64,000 bases of DNA from Maricaulis sp039978735 (GTDB taxonomy: Bacteria > Pseudomonadota > Alphaproteobacteria > Caulobacterales > Maricaulaceae). The position numbers were made by a program, and so were the translations under genes. Shown here in pieces: positions 17,066 to 25,152 of this stretch (within the stretch, counting starts at the first letter, position 1; every line of letters starts with the position of its first letter). The notes under the pieces were generated by a model. It was not told the origin of the DNA, did not search any database, and was given only the letters and a program-made list of their open reading frames with translations. The stretch spans positions 62,001-126,000 of the forward strand of contig NZ_JBDWAS010000045.1 of NCBI RefSeq assembly GCF_039978735.1. Direction: 5' to 3'.

Positions 17066-17805
17066 CGTCCGCCTCCGCGCCGTTCGGACACCAGCACACC
17101 GCCCATGGTCAGGCAGATACCGATCAGGCCGAGGAAGTAGACCAGGTCCGCCAGGCCGATCACGCCATTGCGGAAAGCGTTGTAGTGATCCAGCGCCGAC
17201 AGGCCGGCGACGAATTCGGTCACCGCCGCCGGCGCGCTGGCGCCCAGCACGGACAGCACGAAGGGCAGGCCCGCCATGGTCAGCAGGAAGGCGGCCCCGG
17301 CCCCGAGCACGAAGGCGACGACCTGGTTGGCCGTGGTCGCCGACAGGGCCTGGCCGACCGCCAGATAGGCCCCGGCCAGAAGGAGTGTGCCCAGATAGGC
17401 CGTGGCGATGGCGGCATTGTCCGGCTCGCCGAGATAATTGACCGCGATCCACATCGGGAAGGTCAGCGCGATGGCCAGGGCTGCCATGGTCCAGGCGGCG
17501 AGGAATTTGCCGCCCGCCGTCGCCCAGAGCGGGATCGGCAGCGCCATCAGGAATTCCAGCGTGCCGCGATCGCGCTCTTCCGCCCAGGCGCGCATCGCCA
17601 GCGCCGGCATCAGGATGACCAGCAGCCAGGGCAGATAGTCGAACATCGGCGCGAGATCGGCGCGGTTGGTGTCGAAGAAGCGGCCGACATGAAAGGCAAA
17701 GGCCGGCGCGGCAAAGCCGAACACGGCCAGGAAGACCCAGGCCAGCGGGGTCAGGAAATAGGCGCCCAGCTCGCGCCGGTAGATGGCCCAGAGTGTGTGG
17801 ATCAC
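17062..17805 (-). CDS. ABC-2 type permease (GldF-like)
   Basis: A 247-residue integral membrane protein with six predicted helices, beginning MIHTLWAIYRRELGAYFLTPLAWVFL, the usual opening of GldF/ABC-2 permeases. The loop RAWAEERDRGTLEFLMALPI after the second helix is the conserved coupling segment. It forms the channel of the ABC complex with the ATPase encoded upstream. It overlaps both neighbours by four bases. Confidence 0.9.
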   Translation of the reverse strand: MIHTLWAIYRRELGAYFLTPLAWVFLAVFGFAAPAFAFHVGRFFDTNRADLAPMFDYLPWLLVILMPALAMRAWAEERDRGTLEFLMALPIPLWATAGGKFLAAWTMAALAIALTFPMWIAVNYLGEPDNAAIATAYLGTLLLAGAYLAVGQALSATTANQVVAFVLGAGAAFLLTMAGLPFVLSVLGASAPAAVTEFVAGLSALDHYNAFRNGVIGLADLVYFLGLIGICLTMGGVLVSERRGGGR

Positions 17806-18551
17806 GCCGCCGCCTCCGGCGTGTTGCCATCATCGTCGGGGGCCAGGGTAAGCTGGCGGAAAGCCGCCTCGATCTGGCGCTCCGGTGCCAGCTCGGCCAG
17901 TTCGCGCGGCGAACCGTCGAACAACAGGCGGCCGCGGGCGATCACGATGGCGCGCGAGCACACGGCGGGCACTTCTTCCAGGATGTGGGTGGAGATGATG
18001 ATCGCCTTGTCCGGCGCCATGTCGCGGATCAGCTGGCGCACCCCGTCCTTCTGGTTGGGGTCCAGCCCGTCGGTCGGTTCGTCGAGAATCAGCACCGGCG
18101 GATCATGGGCGATGGCGGCGGCCAGCGCAGCGCGGCGCTTGTATCCCTTGGACAGCGTGCCGATGGGCTGGTGCTCGTAACCGCCCAGATTCGCGCGCTC
18201 CAGCGCCAGCGCGGCAGCGCGTTTCAGACTGTCCCCGGAAAAGCCGCGCGCACGCAGGCTGAAGGCGACGAAGTCGCGCGGCGACATGGCCGGATAGGCG
18301 GGCGCACCCTCGGGCAGATAGCCCAGCCGGGCCTGCGCCTCCAGGCGCGCGGCGACACAATCATGGCCGGCAATCGAGGCGCGGCCCTCATCGGCTTCCA
18401 GCGCCCCGGCCAGCATGCGCATCGTGGTGGTCTTGCCCGCGCCATTGGGACCGAGAAAGCCCAGCACCTCGCCGCGCTCCAGCGTGAAGGAGACGTCGTC
18501 GACGGCGCGGCGCGGTCCGAAATCCTTGGTCAGATGGTCGGCAACCAGCAT
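17802..18551 (-). CDS. ABC transporter ATP-binding protein (GldA-like)
   Basis: A 249-residue ATPase. Walker A is GPNGAGKTTTMRM (about 34-46), the Q-loop lies near YLPEGAPAYP, the signature is LSKGYKRRAALAAA, and Walker B is VLILDEPTDGLDPNQ, followed by the H-loop IISTHILEEV. This drives the ABC-2 permease encoded next. It is the first gene of the minus-strand operon ATPase, permease, GldG-like, DUF4340 and VOC. The 296 bases upstream hold G-rich text (18680-18694) but no gene. Confidence 0.95.
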   Translation of the reverse strand: MLVADHLTKDFGPRRAVDDVSFTLERGEVLGFLGPNGAGKTTTMRMLAGALEADEGRASIAGHDCVAARLEAQARLGYLPEGAPAYPAMSPRDFVAFSLRARGFSGDSLKRAAALALERANLGGYEHQPIGTLSKGYKRRAALAAAIAHDPPVLILDEPTDGLDPNQKDGVRQLIRDMAPDKAIIISTHILEEVPAVCSRAIVIARGRLLFDGSPRELAELAPERQIEAAFRQLTLAPDDDGNTPEAAA

Positions 18552-18847
18552 GAAACGCTCGGAGACTCAAAGCTGAGAGGGCCCTAGCGTTAGCGTGCCG
18601 GCGCGCGATTGGCCAGAGGCGAAACAGGCAGGCAGAAGAGGGGGTGAGGGTGTCGACCGGACCGCCGCTCCTTGACCCGGGGGGCTGGGGGGGCTGTCTA
18701 AATCCAGGATCCGGAACGTTGACGCGACCGGCCGACGCGTTGGACGGTGGCTTCGCGGTATGGCGGGAACTGGTCGGGAATGTGGCGACTTTGCGGCACC
18801 GCGTGAAATGTTTGTAAGCTGTAAACGGCCATTCAACCCATGGGAGA

Positions 18848-19189
18848 ATGCAGGTGACAGCAAGCCCTCACAGCGTGCGTCCGGCGCCACAATCTGTGAT
18901 GTGGGAACGCCGGGAACTGGACACCATCCTGCGCGTCTACGGCCATTTCGTCGGCCGCGGCGAGTGGAAGGATTATGCGATCGACGGGCTGAAGGACCAG
19001 GCCGTGTTCTCGATCTTCCGCCGGCACAGCGAGATGCCGATGTATGCCGTGATCAAGACGCCCGCCGAGGCCCAGCGCCAGGGCGCCTACAAGGTGGTCG
19101 GCATGGACGGCCAGATCCTCAAGCGCGGCCACGACCTCGCCCAGGTCCTGCGCGTCTTCGACAAGAAACGCTTCCACGTGGTGGACTGA
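18848..19189 (+). CDS. DUF2794 domain-containing protein
   Basis: A 113-residue protein whose residues 18-113 match DUF2794, a small family almost confined to alphaproteobacteria: VMWERRELDTILRVYGHFVG, EWKDYAIDGLKDQAVFSIFR and GMDGQILKRGHDLAQVLRVF. The function is not known. GGGAGA stands only one base before the ATG at 18848, so the in-frame GTG at 18854 may be the true start. It stands alone. Confidence 0.85.
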   Translation: MQVTASPHSVRPAPQSVMWERRELDTILRVYGHFVGRGEWKDYAIDGLKDQAVFSIFRRHSEMPMYAVIKTPAEAQRQGAYKVVGMDGQILKRGHDLAQVLRVFDKKRFHVVD

Positions 19190-19347
19190 AACTTCAGCGA
19201 CACTTGTCATCCCGGATGAATGCCCCGCACAGGCGGGGCGCAAGTCCGGGACCCACAATCCCGGTGCTTGTCCAGCTGTCGCCTACGTCGAACCTGCTTT
19301 CGGCAGAGAGCGAGCGTATGGGTCCCGGCCCAAACACCCACAAAAAA

Positions 19348-19371
19348 GCCCCCGGAGTTTTCCCCGGGGGC
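19348..19371 (-). terminator. Intrinsic terminator of the BI-1 gene
   Basis: The stem GCCCCCGG/CCGGGGGC is followed on the minus strand by six T residues (AAAAAA on plus, 19342-19347). It lies 27 bases past the BI-1 stop. On the plus strand it is followed by CGTTTTC and may also stop DUF2794 transcripts. Confidence 0.85.
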
Positions 19372-19397
19372 CGTTTTCTGTGCGATGTCCGCCGATC

Positions 19398-20168
19398 CTA
19401 TTCGCGGCTGCCGAGCAGCGAAAGGATGATCTGGAACATGTTGATGAAGGCGATGTAGAGGTTCAGCGCGCCCATATTGGTGAGCACGGCCATCGAGCGC
19501 TGGTCGCCCGCCACCTGGTAATACATCACTTTCAGGCTCTGGGTCTGCCAGGCCGTCACGCCCGCCATCAGCAGCAGCACGCCGAACTGCAGCAGCAGTT
19601 CCAGGCCGGCCGAGTGGAAGAAGAAGGCGTTCAGCACACCCAGGAGGATCGCGCCGATCATGCCCATGAACAGGAAGGAGTGGATCGGCTGCAGGTTCAT
19701 TTTCGTCGTGTAGCCGAACACCGACAGGCCGAGGAAGGCGCCGGCGGTGATGGTGAAGGCTTGCACGATGGTCGCCCAGCTGATCGCCAGCGTGCGGCCG
19801 CCCGAGGTGGTGATCCCGTCCGGCGCAGCGCCGCCCGCGGCAACGACCCAGACACTCAGACCGGTACCGATCAGGGCGACGATCGCCCAGTAGAGCAGGG
19901 CCGAACCGGTCGGCGAGGGATTGCGCATGAAGAACATCGAGCCGAACAGCAGGGCCAGCGGACCCCATTTCACGACAAACAGCAGCGGCGTGCCCCAGAC
20001 CAGCATGGTCAGCGGCGTCACGGTGCCGACCGCATAGGCCAGAGCGGCCGAGATCAGCAGGCCCAGGCCCATCTTGTTGTAGACGCCGAGCATGAATTTG
20101 CGCAGGCCGGCATCCCGCGACATGTCCATCGACTGGGCGCCGGAATAGGTGCGGGAAAAGTCGTTCAT
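19398..20168 (-). CDS. Bax inhibitor-1/YccA family membrane protein (YbhL-like)
   Basis: A 256-residue protein with seven predicted membrane helices of the BI-1/TMBIM family, homologous to E. coli YbhL/YccA. Typical segments are the N-terminal RDAGLRKFMLGVYNKMGLGL, VFGYTTKMNLQPIHSFLFMG and the final LNLYIAFINMFQIILSLLG. Members are implicated in calcium leak or in modulating FtsH, but the role here is not established. GAGAGAGACG stands about 5 bases before the ATG. A leader hairpin precedes it and an intrinsic terminator follows. Confidence 0.93.
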   Translation of the reverse strand: MNDFSRTYSGAQSMDMSRDAGLRKFMLGVYNKMGLGLLISAALAYAVGTVTPLTMLVWGTPLLFVVKWGPLALLFGSMFFMRNPSPTGSALLYWAIVALIGTGLSVWVVAAGGAAPDGITTSGGRTLAISWATIVQAFTITAGAFLGLSVFGYTTKMNLQPIHSFLFMGMIGAILLGVLNAFFFHSAGLELLLQFGVLLLMAGVTAWQTQSLKVMYYQVAGDQRSMAVLTNMGALNLYIAFINMFQIILSLLGSRE

Positions 20169-20191
20169 CGTTACGTCTCTCTCGTAGTCAG

Positions 20192-20211
20192 GGCGTGTGA
20201 AACCACACGCC
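20192..20211 (-). ncRNA. Leader hairpin of the BI-1 gene, ybhL-leader-like
   Basis: A perfect 8-bp stem (GGCGTGTG/CACACGCC, loop GTTT on the minus strand) sits 23 bases upstream of the BI-1 ATG, just before its ribosome site. Rfam describes a ybhL leader RNA motif in this position in alphaproteobacteria, and the location and hairpin form agree. Identity with that motif was not tested. Confidence 0.5.
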
Positions 20212-20379
20212 GCGCGCCGACAGGGCGCTTTGTCCTGCAATATCGGTCTGACCGGCCCAAATGGCAAGGCGGGACGCGGCGGGGGTCGCGTCCCCCTGTC
20301 AGATCCTGACAGGCTTCGCGCGCCGTTGCAGACACGGCGCAAACTGTCCTAGGGATCGGGCAGTCCGGAGTGTCCGCCC

Positions 20380-20919
20380 ATGTCCCTGCGCCTGTTTGCC
20401 GCCCTGCCCGTACCCGAGGAGATCGGGGCGGGACTGGTGCGCCTGCAGAAGGGCGTACCGGGTGCGCGCTGGCGGCCGGTGGAGAATTTCCACATCACGC
20501 TGCGCTTTTTCGGCGAGATCGACGAGCGCATGGCCGAGGATCTCGATGCCGAGCTGGCGAATATCCAGATGGCGCCCTTCACCGTGCGGCTCAAGGGGGC
20601 GGGCTGGTTCGGCAAGGCCGATCCGCGCGCGCTCTGGCTGGGCGTCGAGGCCGGTGAGGCCGTTGCCACGCTGGCGGGCAAATGCGAACGGGCGGCGCGG
20701 CGCGCCGGCCTGACGCCCGAGACGCGCAATTTCCACCCGCACATGACGATCGCCTATCTCCGGGGCACGCCGGTGGACAAGGCCAACCGCTTCACCCAGC
20801 GCGCCAGCGATCTGGAGACCGAAGCCTGGATGGCCACGCATTTCAGCCTTTATTCCAGCTGGATCACCCGCGGCGACGCCAATATCTACGAAGCCGAGGC
20901 CGACTACCCGCTCGCCTGA
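20380..20919 (+). CDS. thpR: RNA 2',3'-cyclic phosphodiesterase
   Basis: A 179-residue 2H phosphoesterase. The two catalytic HxTx motifs are visible: HITLRF at about 39 and HMTIAY at about 126, at the usual spacing. The family opens 2',3'-cyclic phosphates to 2'-phosphates and can ligate tRNA halves in vitro. The start at 20380 gives the canonical MSLRLFAALPVPEEI opening. It converges with the tyrosine phosphatase gene, and their 3' ends overlap by 16 bases. Confidence 0.92.
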   Translation: MSLRLFAALPVPEEIGAGLVRLQKGVPGARWRPVENFHITLRFFGEIDERMAEDLDAELANIQMAPFTVRLKGAGWFGKADPRALWLGVEAGEAVATLAGKCERAARRAGLTPETRNFHPHMTIAYLRGTPVDKANRFTQRASDLETEAWMATHFSLYSSWITRGDANIYEAEADYPLA

Positions 20920-21383
20920 CCGGGCTGCGCACGCAGCGCGGCGATCAACCCGTCCACCCCGGCCTCGACCAGGTCGAGCACATCCTCGAACCCGGCATCG
21001 GTGCCGTAATAGGGGTCCGGAACGTCGTCCATCGCCACGCCTGGCGCCCAGTCCATCAGACGCGAGATACGGCCGGCCGCGCCGGACGGCGCAAGACGGC
21101 GCAGATGGCTGCGATGGCCGCTGTCCATGGCCAGGATATGGTCGAAGCGGGTGAAGTCGTCGGCGGTCAGGGCCCGCGCCGCGAGCCCGTCGAAACTGTA
21201 GCCGCGGGCGGCCGCCGCCGCCTGGCTGCGCGGATCCGGCGGCTCGCCCTCATGCCAGCCGCTGGTGCCGGCGGAATCGACCCGCCAGTCCAGCCCCAGC
21301 GCCCCGATCCGCGCCCGGGCGACCGCTTCCGCCGTCGGCGAGCGGCAGATATTCCCGGTGCACACGAACAGAAGCTGCATCAC
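20904..21383 (-). CDS. Low molecular weight protein-tyrosine phosphatase
   Basis: A 159-residue phosphatase with the P-loop VCTGNICRSP at 7-16 (nucleophile Cys, then Arg) and the general-acid loop DVPDPYYG near 118-125. Bacterial members dephosphorylate tyrosine kinases of polysaccharide export, or arsenate if of the ArsC type; the SPTAEAV continuation favours the tyrosine phosphatase type. The start overlaps the histidine phosphatase-like gene stop by four bases, so the two are one unit. Confidence 0.92.
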   Translation of the reverse strand: MMQLLFVCTGNICRSPTAEAVARARIGALGLDWRVDSAGTSGWHEGEPPDPRSQAAAAARGYSFDGLAARALTADDFTRFDHILAMDSGHRSHLRRLAPSGAAGRISRLMDWAPGVAMDDVPDPYYGTDAGFEDVLDLVEAGVDGLIAALRAQPGQASG

Positions 21384-22018
21384 TCGGCTTCGACGCTGAA
21401 CGCCCCGGGCAGCACGGTGAGCTGCCAGTCACCGCCGGACTGGTAGAGCCAGTAGATGTCGCCATAGGCGGTTTCCGGCAGGCGGCCCTCTTCGCAGCCC
21501 GCCGTTTCGGCGGCGGCAACACCGGCAAACTCGGCCAGCCACAGGCAGGAGGTGTTGGAGTGCTCGCCGGCGAGCGTCCAGCGGGCGTCGCCGTCGCGGG
21601 CCTCGGCAAAGGCCGCCGAGCGCTGGCGTTCGATCGTGGCCCCCGGGGTGCAGTCGGCGGCATAGCCGTCAACGGCCTGGTGCGCGACCACCTCGGCGTG
21701 ACCGGCCGCCGCGGTCAGCCGGGTGCGGCAGGCGGCGCTGGCATAGGCCCGGTCGACCGGCGCTTCCCCCAGCAGGCCGGACAGCCGCGTCACCATTGCC
21801 TCGCCCGCCTCGCTGAGCGGACATTCCATGCCATTGCAATCCGGCGAAATCTTGTAGGCGTGCCGCACCACCAGGATATGGCGGCCGGACGCGGCGATAT
21901 CGGCCTGCACATCCGCCGGTGCCAGTTGCAGCAGGGCCGGGCGGTCGAAATCGGCCGCCGCGGCACCGTCCAGGCCAGCGGCCGTGAGCATGAGTGCGGA
22001 AAGATAAGTCGTGATCAT
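21380..22018 (-). CDS. Secreted histidine phosphatase-like protein
   Basis: A 212-residue protein with a signal peptide (MITTYLSALMLTAAGLDGAAAA). ILVVRHAYK at about 50 resembles the RHG motif of the histidine phosphatase superfamily, with Gly replaced by Ala. A second conserved segment (YASAACRTRLTAAA) and HSNTSCLWL near 155 fit the fold. Six cysteines suggest periplasmic disulfides. The substrate is unknown, and activity is uncertain because of the RHA variant. It is translationally coupled to the phosphatase gene downstream. Confidence 0.75.
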   Translation of the reverse strand: MITTYLSALMLTAAGLDGAAAADFDRPALLQLAPADVQADIAASGRHILVVRHAYKISPDCNGMECPLSEAGEAMVTRLSGLLGEAPVDRAYASAACRTRLTAAAGHAEVVAHQAVDGYAADCTPGATIERQRSAAFAEARDGDARWTLAGEHSNTSCLWLAEFAGVAAAETAGCEEGRLPETAYGDIYWLYQSGGDWQLTVLPGAFSVEAE

Positions 22019-22128
22019 GATGAGCCTCCCCTTGAGTCAGGCGAGACTAGCCGCGGCAATCCGGCAAGCAAATTACCCTTCCATGAGGAAGCGGACAGGT
22101 TGCGATCCCCGCCCCGGACGGCCACGGC

Positions 22129-23265
22129 TCAGACTTCCGCCGTGTCCGGCTCGATCTGCACGACAATGCAGGCGCGCGCCTGCGTGCCCTCGCCCGGCGT
22201 GCTGTCGAAGACGAGCTCGCCCTGCATCAGGTCCACCAGGCGGCGGCAGATCGACAGGCCGATACCGCTGCCCGATCCGGTGCGCAGCGTGCGCGTCTCG
22301 GTGGCGAGGTCGAGCTCTTCCGCTGTCATGCCGATCCCGGTATCGGTGACGGTGAAGGTCAGGCGCGCATGATCGGGATCGACCGGCTCGGCCTTCACAT
22401 CGACCGTGATCCGCCCTCCCGGGGTAAACTTGATCGCGTTGGAAACGAGATGGGTGAGGATCTGCTTGATCCGGCCCGGATCGCCGATCATCGGCTGTTT
22501 CGCATCGGCGCCGCAGGCCGGGCCCAGTTCCAGGCCGCGCTCGGCCGCCAGCGGCGCAAACAGGGCGGTCACCGAGCGGATCAGCTCGCACGGCTCGAAC
22601 ACCGTGCTGCGGAGCTCCACCTTGCCGTTTTCCAGCTGCGACAGGTCCAGCACATCGCTGACCCGGTTCAGCGTCGCCTGGGCCGATTGTTCCAGCGTGG
22701 TCAGCAGGCGGCGCTGTTCGGCATCGAGCTCGGTATTGGCCAACAGGCTTGCCAGGCCGAGAATACCGTTCAGCGGGGTCTGCAGCTCATGGCTCAGCCC
22801 CAAGAGGAATTCCGATTTCGACTGGCGCAGGGCGCGCTGCATCTCGGCCTCGGTCTTGAGTTCCGCCTCCAGCGTATCGCGCGAGGACAGTTCGACCTGC
22901 ATTCGGCTCGCCGAGCGCCGCATGCGCGACAGGAGCCGGCCCAGCCGGCGGATCAGCATCACGAAACCGATCAGCATCAGGGCGACGGCCACGGCATCGG
23001 ACAGCGGGCGGATGCGATGGCCCGCAAGATCGACCCAGGCCGCAAGCACGTCCGGCGGCAGTACCAGCGGCCCGGCAAGATGCAGCAGGGCATCGGCGAA
23101 ATAATAGGCCGCCCACAGGACGATACCGACGGACAGCACCTGCACGGCCCGCACGGCGCCGGCGAACTGGATCGACCGGGCATGCGTCCACAGATAGGCG
23201 GCCGCGACCGCTCCGGCGGCGACGAACAGCAGATCCAGCAATATCGTCAGCAGGGCCAAGTGCAT
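22129..23265 (-). CDS. Membrane sensor histidine kinase
   Basis: A 378-residue kinase with three or four N-terminal helices (6-28, 40-64, 95-115) and no extended periplasmic sensor. A short coiled coil leads to the H-box LLGLSHELQTPLNGILG (phosphorylated His159). The N-box is HLVSNAIKFTPGG, and G-boxes DTGIGM and GSGSGIGLSI complete the ATPase. It lacks a receiver domain. No response regulator gene lies beside it, so its partner is elsewhere. The 205 bases upstream hold no gene. Confidence 0.93.
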   Translation of the reverse strand: MHLALLTILLDLLFVAAGAVAAAYLWTHARSIQFAGAVRAVQVLSVGIVLWAAYYFADALLHLAGPLVLPPDVLAAWVDLAGHRIRPLSDAVAVALMLIGFVMLIRRLGRLLSRMRRSASRMQVELSSRDTLEAELKTEAEMQRALRQSKSEFLLGLSHELQTPLNGILGLASLLANTELDAEQRRLLTTLEQSAQATLNRVSDVLDLSQLENGKVELRSTVFEPCELIRSVTALFAPLAAERGLELGPACGADAKQPMIGDPGRIKQILTHLVSNAIKFTPGGRITVDVKAEPVDPDHARLTFTVTDTGIGMTAEELDLATETRTLRTGSGSGIGLSICRRLVDLMQGELVFDSTPGEGTQARACIVVQIEPDTAEV

Positions 23266-23470
23266 GTCTTCACCCGCCCCCGACCGGGGTACACATGGTC
23301 AAACGCCCGCTCTGCTCCATATCCGCCACCGGCCTCACCGCCGGCAGCCGGTAACCCTCGACCCGGGGTGGGGCGGTGTAAAGCGCCGCCCGGCGCAATG
23401 AATATTTCATTCATCGCAACGGAATGCGGCGATCGGGCGGCAGGGACAGGGAAATTGCGCTCCGCCGGGA

Positions 23471-24703
23471 TCAGTCGTTGCGGCCCAGACGGCGCTTGCG
23501 GCGGGCCATCAGCTGCAGGCGCAGCGCGTTGAGGCGGATGAAGCCCTCGGCATCCTTCTGGTCGTAGACATCGTCTTCCTCGAAGGTCACATGCGCCTCG
23601 GAATACAGCGTGTGGTCCGAGGAGCGGCCGACGACATTGGCCGAGCCCTTGTAGAGTTTCAGACGGACATCGCCCGTGACATACTCCTGACTCTTGTCGA
23701 TTGCCGCCTGCAGCATTTCGCGCTCCGGCGAGAACCAGAAGCCTTCATAGAGCAGCTTGGCGTATTTCGGCATCAGCTCGTCCTTGAGGTGCGCGGCACC
23801 GCGGTCGAGCGTGAGCTGTTCGATGCCGCGATGGGCCGCCATCAGGATGGTGCCGCCCGGCGTCTCGTAGATGCCGCGCGACTTCATGCCGACGAAACGG
23901 TTCTCCACCAGGTCCAGCCGGCCGATCCCGTGCTTGCGGCCCAGCTCGTTCAGTTCTGTCAGGAGCATGGCAGGGGACAGCGCCTTGCCGTTCACCGCCG
24001 TCGCATCGCCGCGCTCGAAGCTGATCGTGACATATTCCGGCGTGTCCGGTGCATCGACCGGGTCGACCGTGCGCTGGAAAACGATGTCCGAGGCTTCCTC
24101 GGCCGGATTCTCCAGCACCTTGCCCTCCGAGGAGGTGTGCCAGAGATTGGCATCGACCGAGAAAGGCGCCTCGCCGCGCTTGTCCTTGGCCACTTGGATA
24201 CCGTGCTGTTCGGCATAGGCAATCAGCTTGGTGCGCGAATTGAGATCCCATTCCCGCCAGGGCGCGATCACGCGCAGGTCCGGGTCCAGCGCATAGACGC
24301 CCAGCTCGAACCGCACCTGGTCATTGCCCTTGCCGGTCGCGCCGTGCGCCACGGCGTCGGCGCCGGTTTCGTGGGCAATTTCCACCAGGCGTTTGGAGAT
24401 CAGCGGCCGGGCGATCGAGGTGCCCAGCAGGTAAAGACCTTCATAGACCGCATTGGCGCGCACCATCGGGAAGACGAAGTCGCGCACGAATTCCTCGCGC
24501 AGATCCTCGATGAAGATGTCCTTCACGCCGGCCGCTTCGGCCTTCCTGCGCGCCGGTTCCAGCTCCTCGCCCTGGCCCAGATCGGCCGTGAAGGTCACGA
24601 CTTCCGCGCCGTACTGATCCTGGAGCCATTTCAGGATCACCGACGTGTCGAGACCGCCGGAATAGGCAAGAACGACCTTTTTCACAGGCTTTTTGGCAGG
24701 CAT
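23471..24703 (-). CDS. argG: Argininosuccinate synthase
   Basis: Condenses citrulline and aspartate with ATP in arginine synthesis. The 410 residues begin MPAKKPVKKVVLAYSGGLDTSVILKWL with the PP-loop SGGLDTS. TADLGQG, GATGKGNDQVRFE and SRGIYETPGGTIL are all family signatures. The frame is open for 103 more codons upstream, but those run over repeats, so the ATG at 24703 was chosen; GGAAA lies 7-10 bases before it. The gene stands alone. Confidence 0.97.
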   Translation of the reverse strand: MPAKKPVKKVVLAYSGGLDTSVILKWLQDQYGAEVVTFTADLGQGEELEPARRKAEAAGVKDIFIEDLREEFVRDFVFPMVRANAVYEGLYLLGTSIARPLISKRLVEIAHETGADAVAHGATGKGNDQVRFELGVYALDPDLRVIAPWREWDLNSRTKLIAYAEQHGIQVAKDKRGEAPFSVDANLWHTSSEGKVLENPAEEASDIVFQRTVDPVDAPDTPEYVTISFERGDATAVNGKALSPAMLLTELNELGRKHGIGRLDLVENRFVGMKSRGIYETPGGTILMAAHRGIEQLTLDRGAAHLKDELMPKYAKLLYEGFWFSPEREMLQAAIDKSQEYVTGDVRLKLYKGSANVVGRSSDHTLYSEAHVTFEEDDVYDQKDAEGFIRLNALRLQLMARRKRRLGRND

Positions 24704-24820
24704 GGCGCATTTCCTTTTCGTCTGCCGTTCGCCTACCGCCAAGCCCGTGCGCACGCAAGGGGAATGATCGGGTGCACGCCCGCCCCGCTGCAACAAACTC
24801 CTTCTCTTCTCCGCCTTCTC

Positions 24821-24971
24821 CCGGCCACCCGCCTTCGCGGGCGCAGGCTTCCGCCCGGCGAAGGCCGGGCAAAGCGCCGGGACCCACGGGAAACGCATCG
24901 CTTGAGGTGATCTTCGGTAGATCCCGGACCTGCAGCCCGCCTTCGCGGGCTTCCGTCCGGGAAAAATGTGG
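24821..24971 (+). repeat. Dispersed 151-bp repeat B, copy 1
   Basis: It begins CCGGCCACCC and ends GGGAAAAATGTGG. About 147 of 151 bases are identical to 26696-26846, in the same orientation. The repeat is full of short palindromes (CCCGCC..GCGGGC; CGGGC..GCCCG). Together the two copies bracket the PD-(D/E)XK gene. In the 24704-25152 gap the remainder shows only an AT-richer leader (25040-25150) for that gene. Confidence 0.85.
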
Positions 24972-25152
24972 AGGCTGGAAGAAAGGCCCGGAGGCCCACA
25001 TTCCACCATCACCCTGCCAACGAGTTTCGACCCAAACTCGCCCTTTGGTCGCGCCGAGATATTCTACTCGCTTTAGCGAAGCAACTACCTATGATGGCGG
25101 TCGAAAAATCTAGTGCCTTAAAACTGCACCAACGCGCGAGGCGGCGAGCATC

